From Clostridium sp. AF15-31 (GTDB lineage Bacteria > Bacillota > Clostridia > Lachnospirales > Lachnospiraceae): a stretch of DNA of 64,000 nt. The notes under the pieces were generated by a model that saw nothing but the letters and a program-made list of their open reading frames with translations, had not been told where the DNA came from and searched no databases. The position numbers and the translations under genes are program-made. The stretch is taken from the NCBI RefSeq assembly GCF_003461625.1, contig NZ_QTXL01000005.1, positions 186,001 to 250,000 on the forward strand. The letters are read 5' to 3'. Position 1 is the first letter of the stretch. Each line of letters begins with the position of its first letter. Shown piece after piece: positions 54,545-62,033 of the stretch.

Positions 54545-55825
54545 TTAAATTGCCTTGAACATCTTCTGTGACATCGGTTTCTCATTCTTCTTTTCAACCT
54601 CTGCCTGTGTCTTCCGGAACTCCTCCATCCGTTTCAGTTCTTCCTCAGCATCATCAAATCCAATATGCGTGTACACATTCATTGTTACGCTGATGTCCGA
54701 ATGTCCCATGAGGTACTGTAACGTCTTAGGATTCATTCCCGATTTTGCCATATTGGAGCAATAGGTATGTCGGCACACATGAGGTGTGATATTCGGCATC
54801 TGCACCCGGTAAATATCATTGTACCTACCTACCATGTGATTGAATCGGTGCTGCCAGTGCATTGCCACCAGAGGCATATCATTTTCATCGTAGAAAAGGA
54901 ATCCACTATATCCATCAATCACCTTCTCGACTTTTGGTGGTACTCTATCCTCAATGATAGCCTGAAACATCTTTGCCACATCCTCCGTGATGGGAATTTT
55001 TCTTGTTCCGGCATCCGTTTTTGTAGTTTCTATGATATACCTCATATCTGATGTTCTTTGCAGCTGATGGTCGATATTAACAATTCGCTTTTCCAAATCA
55101 ATGTCTTTCAGTGTCAGACCACAAAATTCCGATATTCGCATTCCTGTGTGAAAGAGGATGTAGACCACTTCATAATATTTGCAGTATACCACATCGTCAT
55201 GGACAAACTTTAGGAACTTTCGCATCTGGTCTTTGGAAATTGCTTCTCTCGTAACCGAATCGTTTACCAACAACCCGGCAAGCTGAAATCCGAATGGATT
55301 TTTCACTATGATATCGTCATCCACCGCCATCTGAAAGGCAGGTCTAAGCACTCCCCGGATTGTGTGGATGGAACTGTAGCTTTTCTTATCTTCTTGTTGT
55401 AGCTTGATAAGAAACAGTTTTGCATCCGATGTTTTCACACTTCGAATTGTCTTCTTTCCGAAAGGCTCTTTGGCAAGAACTCTCTGCACTGTGACATATC
55501 CTTGCTTGGTACTCTGTCGGACTCCTGTCTTGGTTTTTAAGTATCGGTCTACAAGTTCACATACCGTCATTTGACCATCTGCCATATTGGGGAGTGTTTC
55601 TATTTCAGAATTAACCTGTTTCTCAAGTTCTCGGAGTGACAAGCATGGCTTTTTTCCCTTTGGCAATTTGTCTGTTGGCTCTAACTTCCAACTGTAAACA
55701 AAATGCGGTTTGCCATCGATATGATATTTATATTGGTATTTTCCATCTGCTCTGACGCTCTCTCCCGGACGAAGAACTCTTCGTTTGGAATCACGCCTTG
55801 TCTTCCCTCTTCCTGCTTTCGCCAT
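54545..55825 (-). CDS. int: tyrosine recombinase/integrase, Tn916 family
   Basis: A 426-aa integrase. The N-terminal arm-binding domain (RRVLRPGESVRADGKYQYKY, HFVYSWKLEPTDKLPKGKKP) closely follows the Tn916 Int pattern. The catalytic residues are R230 (FHTGMRISE), K269 (TTKTDAGTRK), H349 and R352 (TPHVCRHTY), H375 (MGHSD) and Y385 (NVYTH). All are present, so the enzyme should be active. Its ATG overlaps the stop of the small excisionase-like gene by one base. Confidence 0.96.
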   Translation of the reverse strand: MAKAGRGKTRRDSKRRVLRPGESVRADGKYQYKYHIDGKPHFVYSWKLEPTDKLPKGKKPCLSLRELEKQVNSEIETLPNMADGQMTVCELVDRYLKTKTGVRQSTKQGYVTVQRVLAKEPFGKKTIRSVKTSDAKLFLIKLQQEDKKSYSSIHTIRGVLRPAFQMAVDDDIIVKNPFGFQLAGLLVNDSVTREAISKDQMRKFLKFVHDDVVYCKYYEVVYILFHTGMRISEFCGLTLKDIDLEKRIVNIDHQLQRTSDMRYIIETTKTDAGTRKIPITEDVAKMFQAIIEDRVPPKVEKVIDGYSGFLFYDENDMPLVAMHWQHRFNHMVGRYNDIYRVQMPNITPHVCRHTYCSNMAKSGMNPKTLQYLMGHSDISVTMNVYTHIGFDDAEEELKRMEEFRKTQAEVEKKNEKPMSQKMFKAI

Positions 55826-56034
55826 TATACCTGCCTCCTTAACTCTGGATGGTGCAATAAATACTTTTCAAAAACTACACGGATAATCAGCTTGCGTTCT
55901 CCGTAGTATGCCAAGAAATCTTCTCCATCCGTATTTTTCAACAAATCATAGAACTTTCTTCGGCTCAAGACGAAATATTCAATCGCCTCCGAAGGGTTCA
56001 AAATATCCTTTTCTGCTAAATTAGGCTTTGCCAT
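55825..56034 (-). CDS. excisionase-like small DNA-binding protein
   Basis: A 69-aa protein MAKPNLAEKDILNPSEAIEY.. with a helix-turn-helix (SRRKFYDLLK) and a C-terminal YYGERKLIIRVVFEKYLL, the layout of MerR-like excisionases. The ATG at 56034 follows AAGGAAC; a TTG at 56073 is an alternative. It ends within the integrase start codon, the usual xis-int arrangement. Confidence 0.72.
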   Translation of the reverse strand: MAKPNLAEKDILNPSEAIEYFVLSRRKFYDLLKNTDGEDFLAYYGERKLIIRVVFEKYLLHHPELRRQV

Positions 56035-56145
56035 AACATTACGTTCCTTTCTGCCAAAAGTGGCTGTTTTCAAGGTTTTATTGGGTTCATCGTATATTCA
56101 CTCTACACCCCTGAAATAGCAACTACTTTCAGCAGATAAAAGGAA

Positions 56146-56367
56146 CTATATTTCCGAAGAATTAAGGATGAATTCTTCGAACTTTGTTTTTACAATTAGG
56201 TATCTATTTCCGCTATACACTGAAAACACACCAAGGTTATCCTCTGCAAGCCTACGCAGCTTTTTTGTACCTATATTGTAGTAAGGTGCTGCCTCTTTGA
56301 TAGTGAGCATAAACTTCTCACCAACAGGCAACGCACTATCATTTTTCTCTGTTTCAACCATATGCAT
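56146..56367 (-). CDS. xis: Tn916 Xis-like excisionase
   Basis: A 73-aa protein with the pattern FMLTIKEAAPYYNIGTKKLR..AEDN and YSGNRYLIVKTKFEEFI, strongly resembling Tn916 Xis (a winged MerR-like protein that directs excision). GGAGG lies 8 nt before the ATG at 56367. Two excisionase-like genes in a row is unusual; one may act as a regulator. Confidence 0.82.
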   Translation of the reverse strand: MHMVETEKNDSALPVGEKFMLTIKEAAPYYNIGTKKLRRLAEDNLGVFSVYSGNRYLIVKTKFEEFILNSSEI

Positions 56368-56426
56368 TATGCTCACCTCCCTGCCGGAACGGATATCTCC
56401 GCCCCGACTAATGATATTTGTATTGG

Positions 56427-57404
56427 TTATGAAATCTGCATAACCTTGATTGCTTCTCTGTTCACAAGTTTGCCGTCAATATACTCCATCCCAAGGTAGC
56501 CCGTCTGGTCATAAAGTTCGAACTTCTCCTTAAGCGCTCTGACAGCCAAAGGTCTGCGATTAAGAATCCAGTAGTAACTAAAATCACCAAAAGCAATAAC
56601 TTTCTTGCCTGTTGCAATGCTAGGCATAAACTCTGAAATGTACACAGGCTTACCGAGAATGGTATCCATATCCTCCTGCCATAAATAATTGCCGTCCTTA
56701 TCTTTAAGCTTACGGAGAGCAAGTGCTGTCTCGTCATTCATAAGCCATACTCCATGCTTACGATGTTTTGCCTTTACTGACATATAAAGATTAATAACAT
56801 CATCGAAAGTAACGTCAGTTGTGGCAACTCCTGTCTCAGCACCCAATGTGTCATTCAAAATACCCACAGGCTGACCTACTCCCGTTCCATTAATGAAGAG
56901 ATTTTCTTCTGCTCTGCCAAAGACCTTTGCAAATCGTTTTGGAAGGTGTTTCTTGATATCAAACGCATTATCAGTAACAAATGCATTCGCTACTTTTACG
57001 AGTGACACCACCTTATGAGCCTCTGTCTTAATTCTTGTAAAATCATCTGCTAGATCCGATACATTAATAGATTCTCCTTCCGGCACACATGCGGTCACAT
57101 CGTCTGACGCATACGCAAGCACGGTATTGTTGGATGAAGATACATTGATACTTGTTGCAAACTGACGGAAGATACTATCCTTTTCAAGTTCAGCCATATA
57201 CTTACGATTACTATCGTAAGGAAGAGTAAACATATCTGTTGCCGTTCTGCCACCCTTAAGTTTCTCAAAGTCTGCTGGCTTACCCCTCATTGCCTTGTTC
57301 CAATATTCTGTAGCATAATCCTTGCCACTGATTGTGATTTCATCAATCCCCATTTCTGTTCCCTCCTGTAAAAAATTGTTGTTTGAAATTGATTCTGTAA
57401 CCAT
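56427..57404 (-). CDS. HK97-fold phage major capsid protein
   Basis: A 325-aa protein with the layout of HK97-type capsid proteins: a short N-terminal arm, the RQFATSINVSSSNNTVLAYA and HKVVSLVKVANAFVTDNAFD regions, AEENLFINGTGVGQPVGILN (typical MCP block), VWLMNDETALALRKLKDKDGNYLW and the final YDQTGYLGMEYIDGKLVN. No scaffold or delta domain is present. Two starts have strong ribosome sites: the ATG at 57404 (AAGGAG) and an internal ATG at 57353 (AGGAGGG), giving 325 or 308 aa. It lies 2 bp after the terminase small subunit gene. Confidence 0.9.
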   Translation of the reverse strand: MVTESISNNNFLQEGTEMGIDEITISGKDYATEYWNKAMRGKPADFEKLKGGRTATDMFTLPYDSNRKYMAELEKDSIFRQFATSINVSSSNNTVLAYASDDVTACVPEGESINVSDLADDFTRIKTEAHKVVSLVKVANAFVTDNAFDIKKHLPKRFAKVFGRAEENLFINGTGVGQPVGILNDTLGAETGVATTDVTFDDVINLYMSVKAKHRKHGVWLMNDETALALRKLKDKDGNYLWQEDMDTILGKPVYISEFMPSIATGKKVIAFGDFSYYWILNRRPLAVRALKEKFELYDQTGYLGMEYIDGKLVNREAIKVMQIS

Positions 57405-57406
57405 AG

Positions 57407-57943
57407 TTAAAATCTCCTTTCTCTACTCTTGAGCAACAATTCCATTGCATCCTCGTAGGGTGTTGCTCCTTCAAAATTTACTGTGCAATTAGCCTTTACA
57501 ATCTCATAAATTAAAGACCATTGCTGTGTTGCCTGTTTCATGTAACTCTGGCTCATACTGACATACGGAGATGTGATAGCCTGTCCTGTTGTAGGGTGTT
57601 TTGCCAAAAAACCATACTCCGAAATTGCCTCTTCACACTGAATCCAACGTGCAAAACTCATCGCATATTCCTCCACAATTGCAGGTACGAATAAGTGGTC
57701 ACACTTGCATTCAATAAGCCATCCCCAGGTATTGTTATAGATTTCCTCGGCATATAATGGCTTGCCGTTTTTTTGTTTTGCTTTGATGTAATCATTTGGC
57801 TTTGGAATATCTATACCTTCATATGTAGAAGGTGCAGGTATAACCTTTATTGGTTTATATCTGGAATTACCATCAGCTAACTTTTCCGATAATGCTTTTC
57901 TTGGTCTACCACCTGTTCCCGGCATAGGTCCTCTTTTTCCCAT
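57407..57943 (-). CDS. terminase small subunit, P27 family
   Basis: A 178-aa protein starting MGKRGPMPGTGGRPRKALSE, a typical start of P27-type small terminases, then EEIYNNTWGWLIECKCDHLF and a helical C-terminus. It would select element DNA for packaging into a helper's procapsid. No large subunit (TerL) is present in the window. GGAAAGGA lies upstream of the ATG. Confidence 0.85.
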   Translation of the reverse strand: MGKRGPMPGTGGRPRKALSEKLADGNSRYKPIKVIPAPSTYEGIDIPKPNDYIKAKQKNGKPLYAEEIYNNTWGWLIECKCDHLFVPAIVEEYAMSFARWIQCEEAISEYGFLAKHPTTGQAITSPYVSMSQSYMKQATQQWSLIYEIVKANCTVNFEGATPYEDAMELLLKSRERRF

Positions 57944-58068
57944 TATTTTTCCTTTCCGGGGTTAATACCCCTAAAACTTTTGTAAGTTATTCACACGAAG
58001 GGGTGGCACCGTTGCCCTGCCATAAATCCCACAGAGATTATGACCGCCCCTTGGGTCACCCTATCGTG

Positions 58069-58284
58069 CTAAACTGTGATGTTGTTGCTTGGTTTTGTCT
58101 TCAAACCTCTTGCATTGCAGAATGAGGTAAGGTCTTCCACATCCATAAGGTCCAGTGATGTGTGTCCGCCACTCATATGGAAGTGTGGCTCTTTGGTAAA
58201 CTCCAACTTGATATCGTCCGGTGTGTAAAGCACAATCTTGTTGTGAAGTTTGAAGTGTTTCTCAAAATAATCCTGTGTAAACAT
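58069..58284 (-). CDS. small hypothetical protein (71 aa)
   Basis: ATG at 58284 lies 8 nt after AGGAGG (an earlier ATG at 58290 is too close). The product starts MFTQDYFEKHFKLHNKIVLY and contains DIKLEFTKEPHFHMSGGHTS. No domain recognised. It shares the transcript with the upstream zinc-ribbon-like ORF and lies 126 bp before terS. The 125-bp gap on its left holds a GGGG/CCCC inverted pair only. Confidence 0.65.
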   Translation of the reverse strand: MFTQDYFEKHFKLHNKIVLYTPDDIKLEFTKEPHFHMSGGHTSLDLMDVEDLTSFCNARGLKTKPSNNITV

Positions 58285-58296
58285 TTGCATATCCTC

Positions 58297-58545
58297 CTAA
58301 TTCTCTGTTTTCTCTGCGTATCCTTTACTGATACAGTAGCCGATTGCCTCGGCACGGGTTTTGTAGTACATCTCCTGTGAACCATCAATCACATAGTAAT
58401 GAGGTGGTTCTGCCGACTTGCTCATGAATACTCCGACAAGGTTGTTATCCGGTTTCATATACACACGGATGCACTTGTACTTCTCTGTGTCACAATCGCC
58501 GGGTAGTAAATGTAACTTCTCGGCACTTCCCCAAATCTTGACCAT
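58297..58545 (-). CDS. small hypothetical protein (82 aa), possibly the distal part of a longer frame
   Basis: The ATG at 58545 has GGGAGG 8 nt upstream. The product starts MVKIWGSAEKLHLLPGDCDT and ends YKTRAEAIGYCISKGYAEKT; no known domain. The same frame upstream encodes TPYGLATKCPDCEKARREEC, a zinc-ribbon-like segment without a start codon. A neighbouring frame with a start is joined to it only by a base change in an A6 run. The ancestral protein was therefore probably about 120 aa. Confidence 0.65.
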   Translation of the reverse strand: MVKIWGSAEKLHLLPGDCDTEKYKCIRVYMKPDNNLVGVFMSKSAEPPHYYVIDGSQEMYYKTRAEAIGYCISKGYAEKTEN

Positions 58546-58570
58546 AAGGCATTCCTCCCTTCTTGCTTTT

Positions 58571-58657
58571 TCACAATCGGGGCATTTTGTGGCTAGTCCA
58601 TATGGTGTTTTTTATAATATTTTTTCCTATAGGATTTACCATTCTGAATAGCCACAT
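58571..58657 (-). pseudogene. N-terminal fragment of the 82-aa gene, split at an A6 run
   Basis: ATG at 58657 starts MWLFRMVNPIGKNIIKN and stops at 58571. If the A6 run (58608-58613, T's on the plus strand) had five A's, this frame would continue into TPYGLATKCPDCEKARREEC and the 82-aa protein. It is either a disabling indel or a site of slippage. Confidence 0.5.
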
Positions 58658-58664
58658 ATTGCCC

Positions 58665-60983
58665 CTAGCTTAAGAAATCTACCTTAAGCCTGTATCCTAT
58701 AAGCATTGTGGTTTTCTCTCCACCAGCTTTCGGACGCTTTCTGACTACTTTTCCGAATTTGCGTAACTCCTGATTGAAGTTTCTACTATTCTCGGAGTAA
58801 CAGCCATTCTCATCACACCACCTTCGGTATTCATCGTAGGCCTGTGATGTTCTGACCTCTGCGGTACCATCTTCGATGAGCCTGTCATCGGCAAACTGTG
58901 TAATCTTATCACTTTCGTGGTAGTATGCTGCCGTTGCCTCAAGAACTGATTTCGGTGGTTGCAGTCCTTCCTTCTGTAAAAGTGCATATCCGTCTAGTAA
59001 CCAGTTGAGAACTGCACTCTGTACTTCCGGCTTTCTGAATTCTGCCTTTAATCCTTTATCCTGTTCCCAAGGTTCAAAGTGTCTCTCAAACGGCACTATC
59101 AGAACTCTGTCACTTGTAAACACTGTCATATCCGTAATTACAGGCAGATAGTTGGTATTCACATATAGCTTGAACTGTGGTCTGAAATCAAAACTGTTCT
59201 CATGAAGAAAACGAGCATTCAAGGTATCACTACCTGTCATCGTCTTGACCTGTGCTGCATTAAGTAAAAGCCCTCTGCCCGGCTCGGATATGTTGGCAAA
59301 TCGTATGCCTGCAAGTCTTGCAATATCTTCTGAAGGGTTCTGGCTGTTTGGGTTATACTTGGTCGCTATGGTTTCTGGTCTTACTGTTGCTCCGTAATCC
59401 CCAAGTGTGATAAGAACAGCCTCCATAAGAGTTCCCTTACCATTTCTTGTGGTTTCTCCGAAATAGAAGAACATGCACTCAAACCTTGTATCACCACTCA
59501 AGCCGTAGCCCAATGTCTTCTGAAGAAATCTCGCTCTGTCCTTGTCCTGACAGGTAATCTCATCGATGAATTTCTCAAAGCGTTCCGACCTTGCAGACGG
59601 CACATATTCCACGGGTGAGATTTTGGTAACGAAGTCATCTGCTCTGTGTTCTCTGAAAGTTCCATCTCGCAAATTAAGTGTTCCGTTCTTACAATTGAAA
59701 AAATAAATATCTACATCAAACCTCTCAATTGGCACCGGGTACACACTTTGAGCGTCACTAAGGTAGACCGAACGATAACCTCTCTGCTGCCACTTTCTCA
59801 CAACATTTTTAATGAAGTTGTTTCGCATATCTTCATCCTTGATAGTCACGGAATGAATGAGCAATGCATCAGCCAAATCTTTGGCAAGTTCCATAGCCTT
59901 AAGCGAACCGATATCTGCAATCCAGCGGGTGCCATCGTAGATAAACCACTTCTTGCGTTCCGGCACATATCTTGCAATGTCCTTAAACACATCAGCGAAA
60001 AGCCTTCCGTTTCCAAGGTCACCTTCCTTGTAAAGTCGATTTGATTCCGGCATGAACTCCGTAAGACGAATCGCAAGTTCGTTGAAGTCCTCACGGGCAT
60101 TTCCTATATCAACAGGTTTGTAAAACTCTGTGGTTCTTGCTATCGCATTTCGTATGGTTATATTGCCGTAAGTATCGGGACCATGAAGTTCATCCCACTT
60201 GTCACGGATAAGAGAAGATTGCCTGAAAAGCCTGTCCATTTGCTCTTCATCACCGCCACACCAGAATGCGAGTATCATGCATAGTGCTGCGTCAGCCTCA
60301 CTGTGCGATTTACCTTCCGGTATCTCGCCTTCCCACAAGGCTTTTGTCTTTTCTGCATTTTTAGAAGCAAGCATCTTCTCAATTACCGATTCATCGGAAA
60401 GATAACTCCCCGGAGCCTCGACCTTTGGCTTTTCAGCTGACGGTCTTATCATGTACTTTTCAAGAATAACCTTAAGTGCATCTGTACATTCGTTGACGTC
60501 ACAATCATTGATTGTATTACCTGTAGTCACTATGAACTTCGTGGTTACGCCCGCCGGATATACCTCAAGTCCGTATCTGCGATTGTTAAAGTAGTAGCGC
60601 TCCTTGTCATAAACAAGACCAGGTGCCCTTGCCCAGATATGGACTCCTGTGCCGGAGATACTAAACTCTGCATAAGTCTTTAATGCCTCCACAATTTCTG
60701 TAGCAAAATCGTTCAGCTTACCATCTTCCACGCAATCATCAATGTCGATTGCAATAATGTCATCGAATAAGCCTATGCCGATTCCGTCATATCCACCCTT
60801 TTCATAAACCTTCATTACATTCTCAAGGCTTGTGAAATGTTCAGGGTTTGTAGGGTCTGCTCTTGCTCCATTCGTTCTGTATGGCACCTTATCCTTCTTG
60901 ACCTTGCCCGGTTTCTGTTCAAGTTTCATCAAGCAGAAATATGGTTCGCCACGCAACCTGTTTGGAATTTTTGATAAATCCAT
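58665..60983 (-). CDS. bifunctional prim-pol / D5-type SF3 helicase
   Basis: A 772-aa replication protein. The N-terminal archaeo-eukaryotic primase-polymerase domain has IIAIDIDDC (D80, D82) and GTGVHIWARA (H115). A D5 N-type linker follows. The SF3 helicase has Walker A GETTRNGKGTL near residue 510 and downstream SF3 motifs (FKLYVNTNYLPVI). P4-like phage and plasmid primases share this layout. The start at 60983 follows AAGGGGG; an ATG at 61040 would add 19 unconserved residues. The iteron-like repeats upstream suggest a local replication origin. Confidence 0.92.
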   Translation of the reverse strand: MDLSKIPNRLRGEPYFCLMKLEQKPGKVKKDKVPYRTNGARADPTNPEHFTSLENVMKVYEKGGYDGIGIGLFDDIIAIDIDDCVEDGKLNDFATEIVEALKTYAEFSISGTGVHIWARAPGLVYDKERYYFNNRRYGLEVYPAGVTTKFIVTTGNTINDCDVNECTDALKVILEKYMIRPSAEKPKVEAPGSYLSDESVIEKMLASKNAEKTKALWEGEIPEGKSHSEADAALCMILAFWCGGDEEQMDRLFRQSSLIRDKWDELHGPDTYGNITIRNAIARTTEFYKPVDIGNAREDFNELAIRLTEFMPESNRLYKEGDLGNGRLFADVFKDIARYVPERKKWFIYDGTRWIADIGSLKAMELAKDLADALLIHSVTIKDEDMRNNFIKNVVRKWQQRGYRSVYLSDAQSVYPVPIERFDVDIYFFNCKNGTLNLRDGTFREHRADDFVTKISPVEYVPSARSERFEKFIDEITCQDKDRARFLQKTLGYGLSGDTRFECMFFYFGETTRNGKGTLMEAVLITLGDYGATVRPETIATKYNPNSQNPSEDIARLAGIRFANISEPGRGLLLNAAQVKTMTGSDTLNARFLHENSFDFRPQFKLYVNTNYLPVITDMTVFTSDRVLIVPFERHFEPWEQDKGLKAEFRKPEVQSAVLNWLLDGYALLQKEGLQPPKSVLEATAAYYHESDKITQFADDRLIEDGTAEVRTSQAYDEYRRWCDENGCYSENSRNFNQELRKFGKVVRKRPKAGGEKTTMLIGYRLKVDFLS

Positions 60984-61032
60984 GTTGTATGCCCCCTTTG
61001 TGTTGTTTTCATAGACGGGAAAAGTTACAACC

Positions 61033-61158
61033 CCTTTCATATTCCTTTGGACAGGAAATCTAATTTTGAACGAAAGTTTTTTATCCTTTCACATTCCTAT
61101 GGACACTTTTTTCTGAAATGGGCGGGATATTTTTTTATTTTTCGCATTACTCTGGACA
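61033..61158. repeat. three iteron-like repeats upstream of the primase
   Basis: CCTTTCATATTCCTTTGGAC (61033), CCTTTCACATTCCTATGGAC (61085) and TTTTTCGCATTACTCTGGAC (61138) are spaced 52 and 53 bp, five helical turns. They sit just upstream of the replication gene and could be its origin or operator. The rest of 61159-61455 shows no gene. Confidence 0.6.
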
Positions 61159-61455
61159 GAAGTTTCTAAAATGACTCGTTTTCCCTCGCACTTTTATTAG
61201 TAAGGAATTTCTGCCTTTTCCTATCCGAAGAAAGATTTCCTCTCCCCTCTAATCCTCCCAATTACAGTTAGGCGGATTTTGAACTACAGTTTTTGAAACT
61301 TTTTTATGAAAGCACTATGTATTGGTCAAACGCAAAACTCCTAATTTCGATGCAAAAAGTTTTAATATTTTTCAAACTCTTGCATTTAGTGTTGTTGCCT
61401 TCCTACTCATTACAAGGAATAAATGGAGGCTTTTTCCGAAAAAAGTGCAAAAAAT

Positions 61456-61481
61456 AAGGAGCAACCTTTCGGTTACTCCTT
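61456..61481 (-). terminator. terminator of the TIR-caspase operon
   Basis: On the minus strand AAGGAG.AACC-gaaa-GGTT.CTCCTT is followed by ATTTTTTG. It lies 131 bp beyond the TIR stop and separates the defence operon from the primase unit. Confidence 0.8.
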
Positions 61482-61611
61482 AAACTAAATAATTATCTAT
61501 TTTATCTTATCCACCAATATTACTATTGCTTTTTCAGCCTGCTTCACCAGTTAAATTTAGGTCAATATATAAACTCCAGAAATATAGTAAACATGCAAAA
61601 TAAACTTTTTC

Positions 61612-62022
61612 TTACAAGGCATAATCTCTAACAGCCTGTACAACACTACTAGAATTCCAGCCAACCATAACATCTGCATTGTTACTAACCTTACTTGGTA
61701 TTCTTTCTTGACCTCTAGGCTTCACTCCAATAATTGGTTTTCCTAATTCTACTGCTGTATCAATCTCGTAATCTATCCATTCACTATATGAAACATACAT
61801 ACCTGAAAGAATAATTACACAACTACATAATGATATTCTGTTGCGAAGTTTTTCCTTCAATTCTTTTTTCCCATTAACATCCAAAGGCTTTGTAAGTGGT
61901 ACCGAATAATCTGTCCAATCAAAATTTTTAGCATCATTAAGCCAACCTTTAATTGTCTGATAATCAGAACTGTAATCCCATGAATGACTAATTAAAATAT
62001 GATAATCTCTTAAACTTGGCAT
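61612..62022 (-). CDS. TIR-like protein, MTH538/ThsB type
   Basis: A 136-aa single-domain protein. It starts RDYHILISHSWDYSSDYQTI, continues with IKGWLNDAKNFDW, SCVIILSGMYVSYSEWIDYE and PIIGVKPRG, the pattern of MTH538/DUF1863 TIR-like domains that include Thoeris ThsB. The WxxxE motif is W82-I-D-Y-E86, with E86 the likely catalytic glutamate for NAD+ cleavage. The start at 62022 has AGGAGG 7 nt upstream and 11 bp separates it from the caspase stop. In Thoeris, ThsB-type TIRs make a cyclic ADP-ribose signal; here the partner appears to be the caspase gene next to it. Confidence 0.88.
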   Translation of the reverse strand: MPSLRDYHILISHSWDYSSDYQTIKGWLNDAKNFDWTDYSVPLTKPLDVNGKKELKEKLRNRISLCSCVIILSGMYVSYSEWIDYEIDTAVELGKPIIGVKPRGQERIPSKVSNNADVMVGWNSSSVVQAVRDYAL

Positions 62023-62033
62023 ATTCATTCCTC

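Larger units (their letters stand above)
54507..61158. mobile_element. satellite-like integrated element (core)
   Basis: From left to right: Tn916-type integrase, two excisionase-like proteins, HK97-type major capsid protein, P27-type terminase small subunit, two small proteins, and a prim-pol/SF3 helicase with iteron-like repeats upstream. All genes are on the minus strand and tightly spaced. Portal, protease, large terminase, tail and lysis genes are absent, which fits a phage satellite that needs a helper. The GHKL-nuclease gene on the left and the defence operon on the right may be cargo. Neither end is defined: no att repeats could be identified, and the right side runs off the window. 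Confidence 0.75.

Noticed and set aside
58608..58613. Programmed -1 frameshift at A AAA AAC
   Set aside because: The heptamer is present, but a -1 shift meets a stop after four codons; only a +1 change or loss of one A joins the frames.
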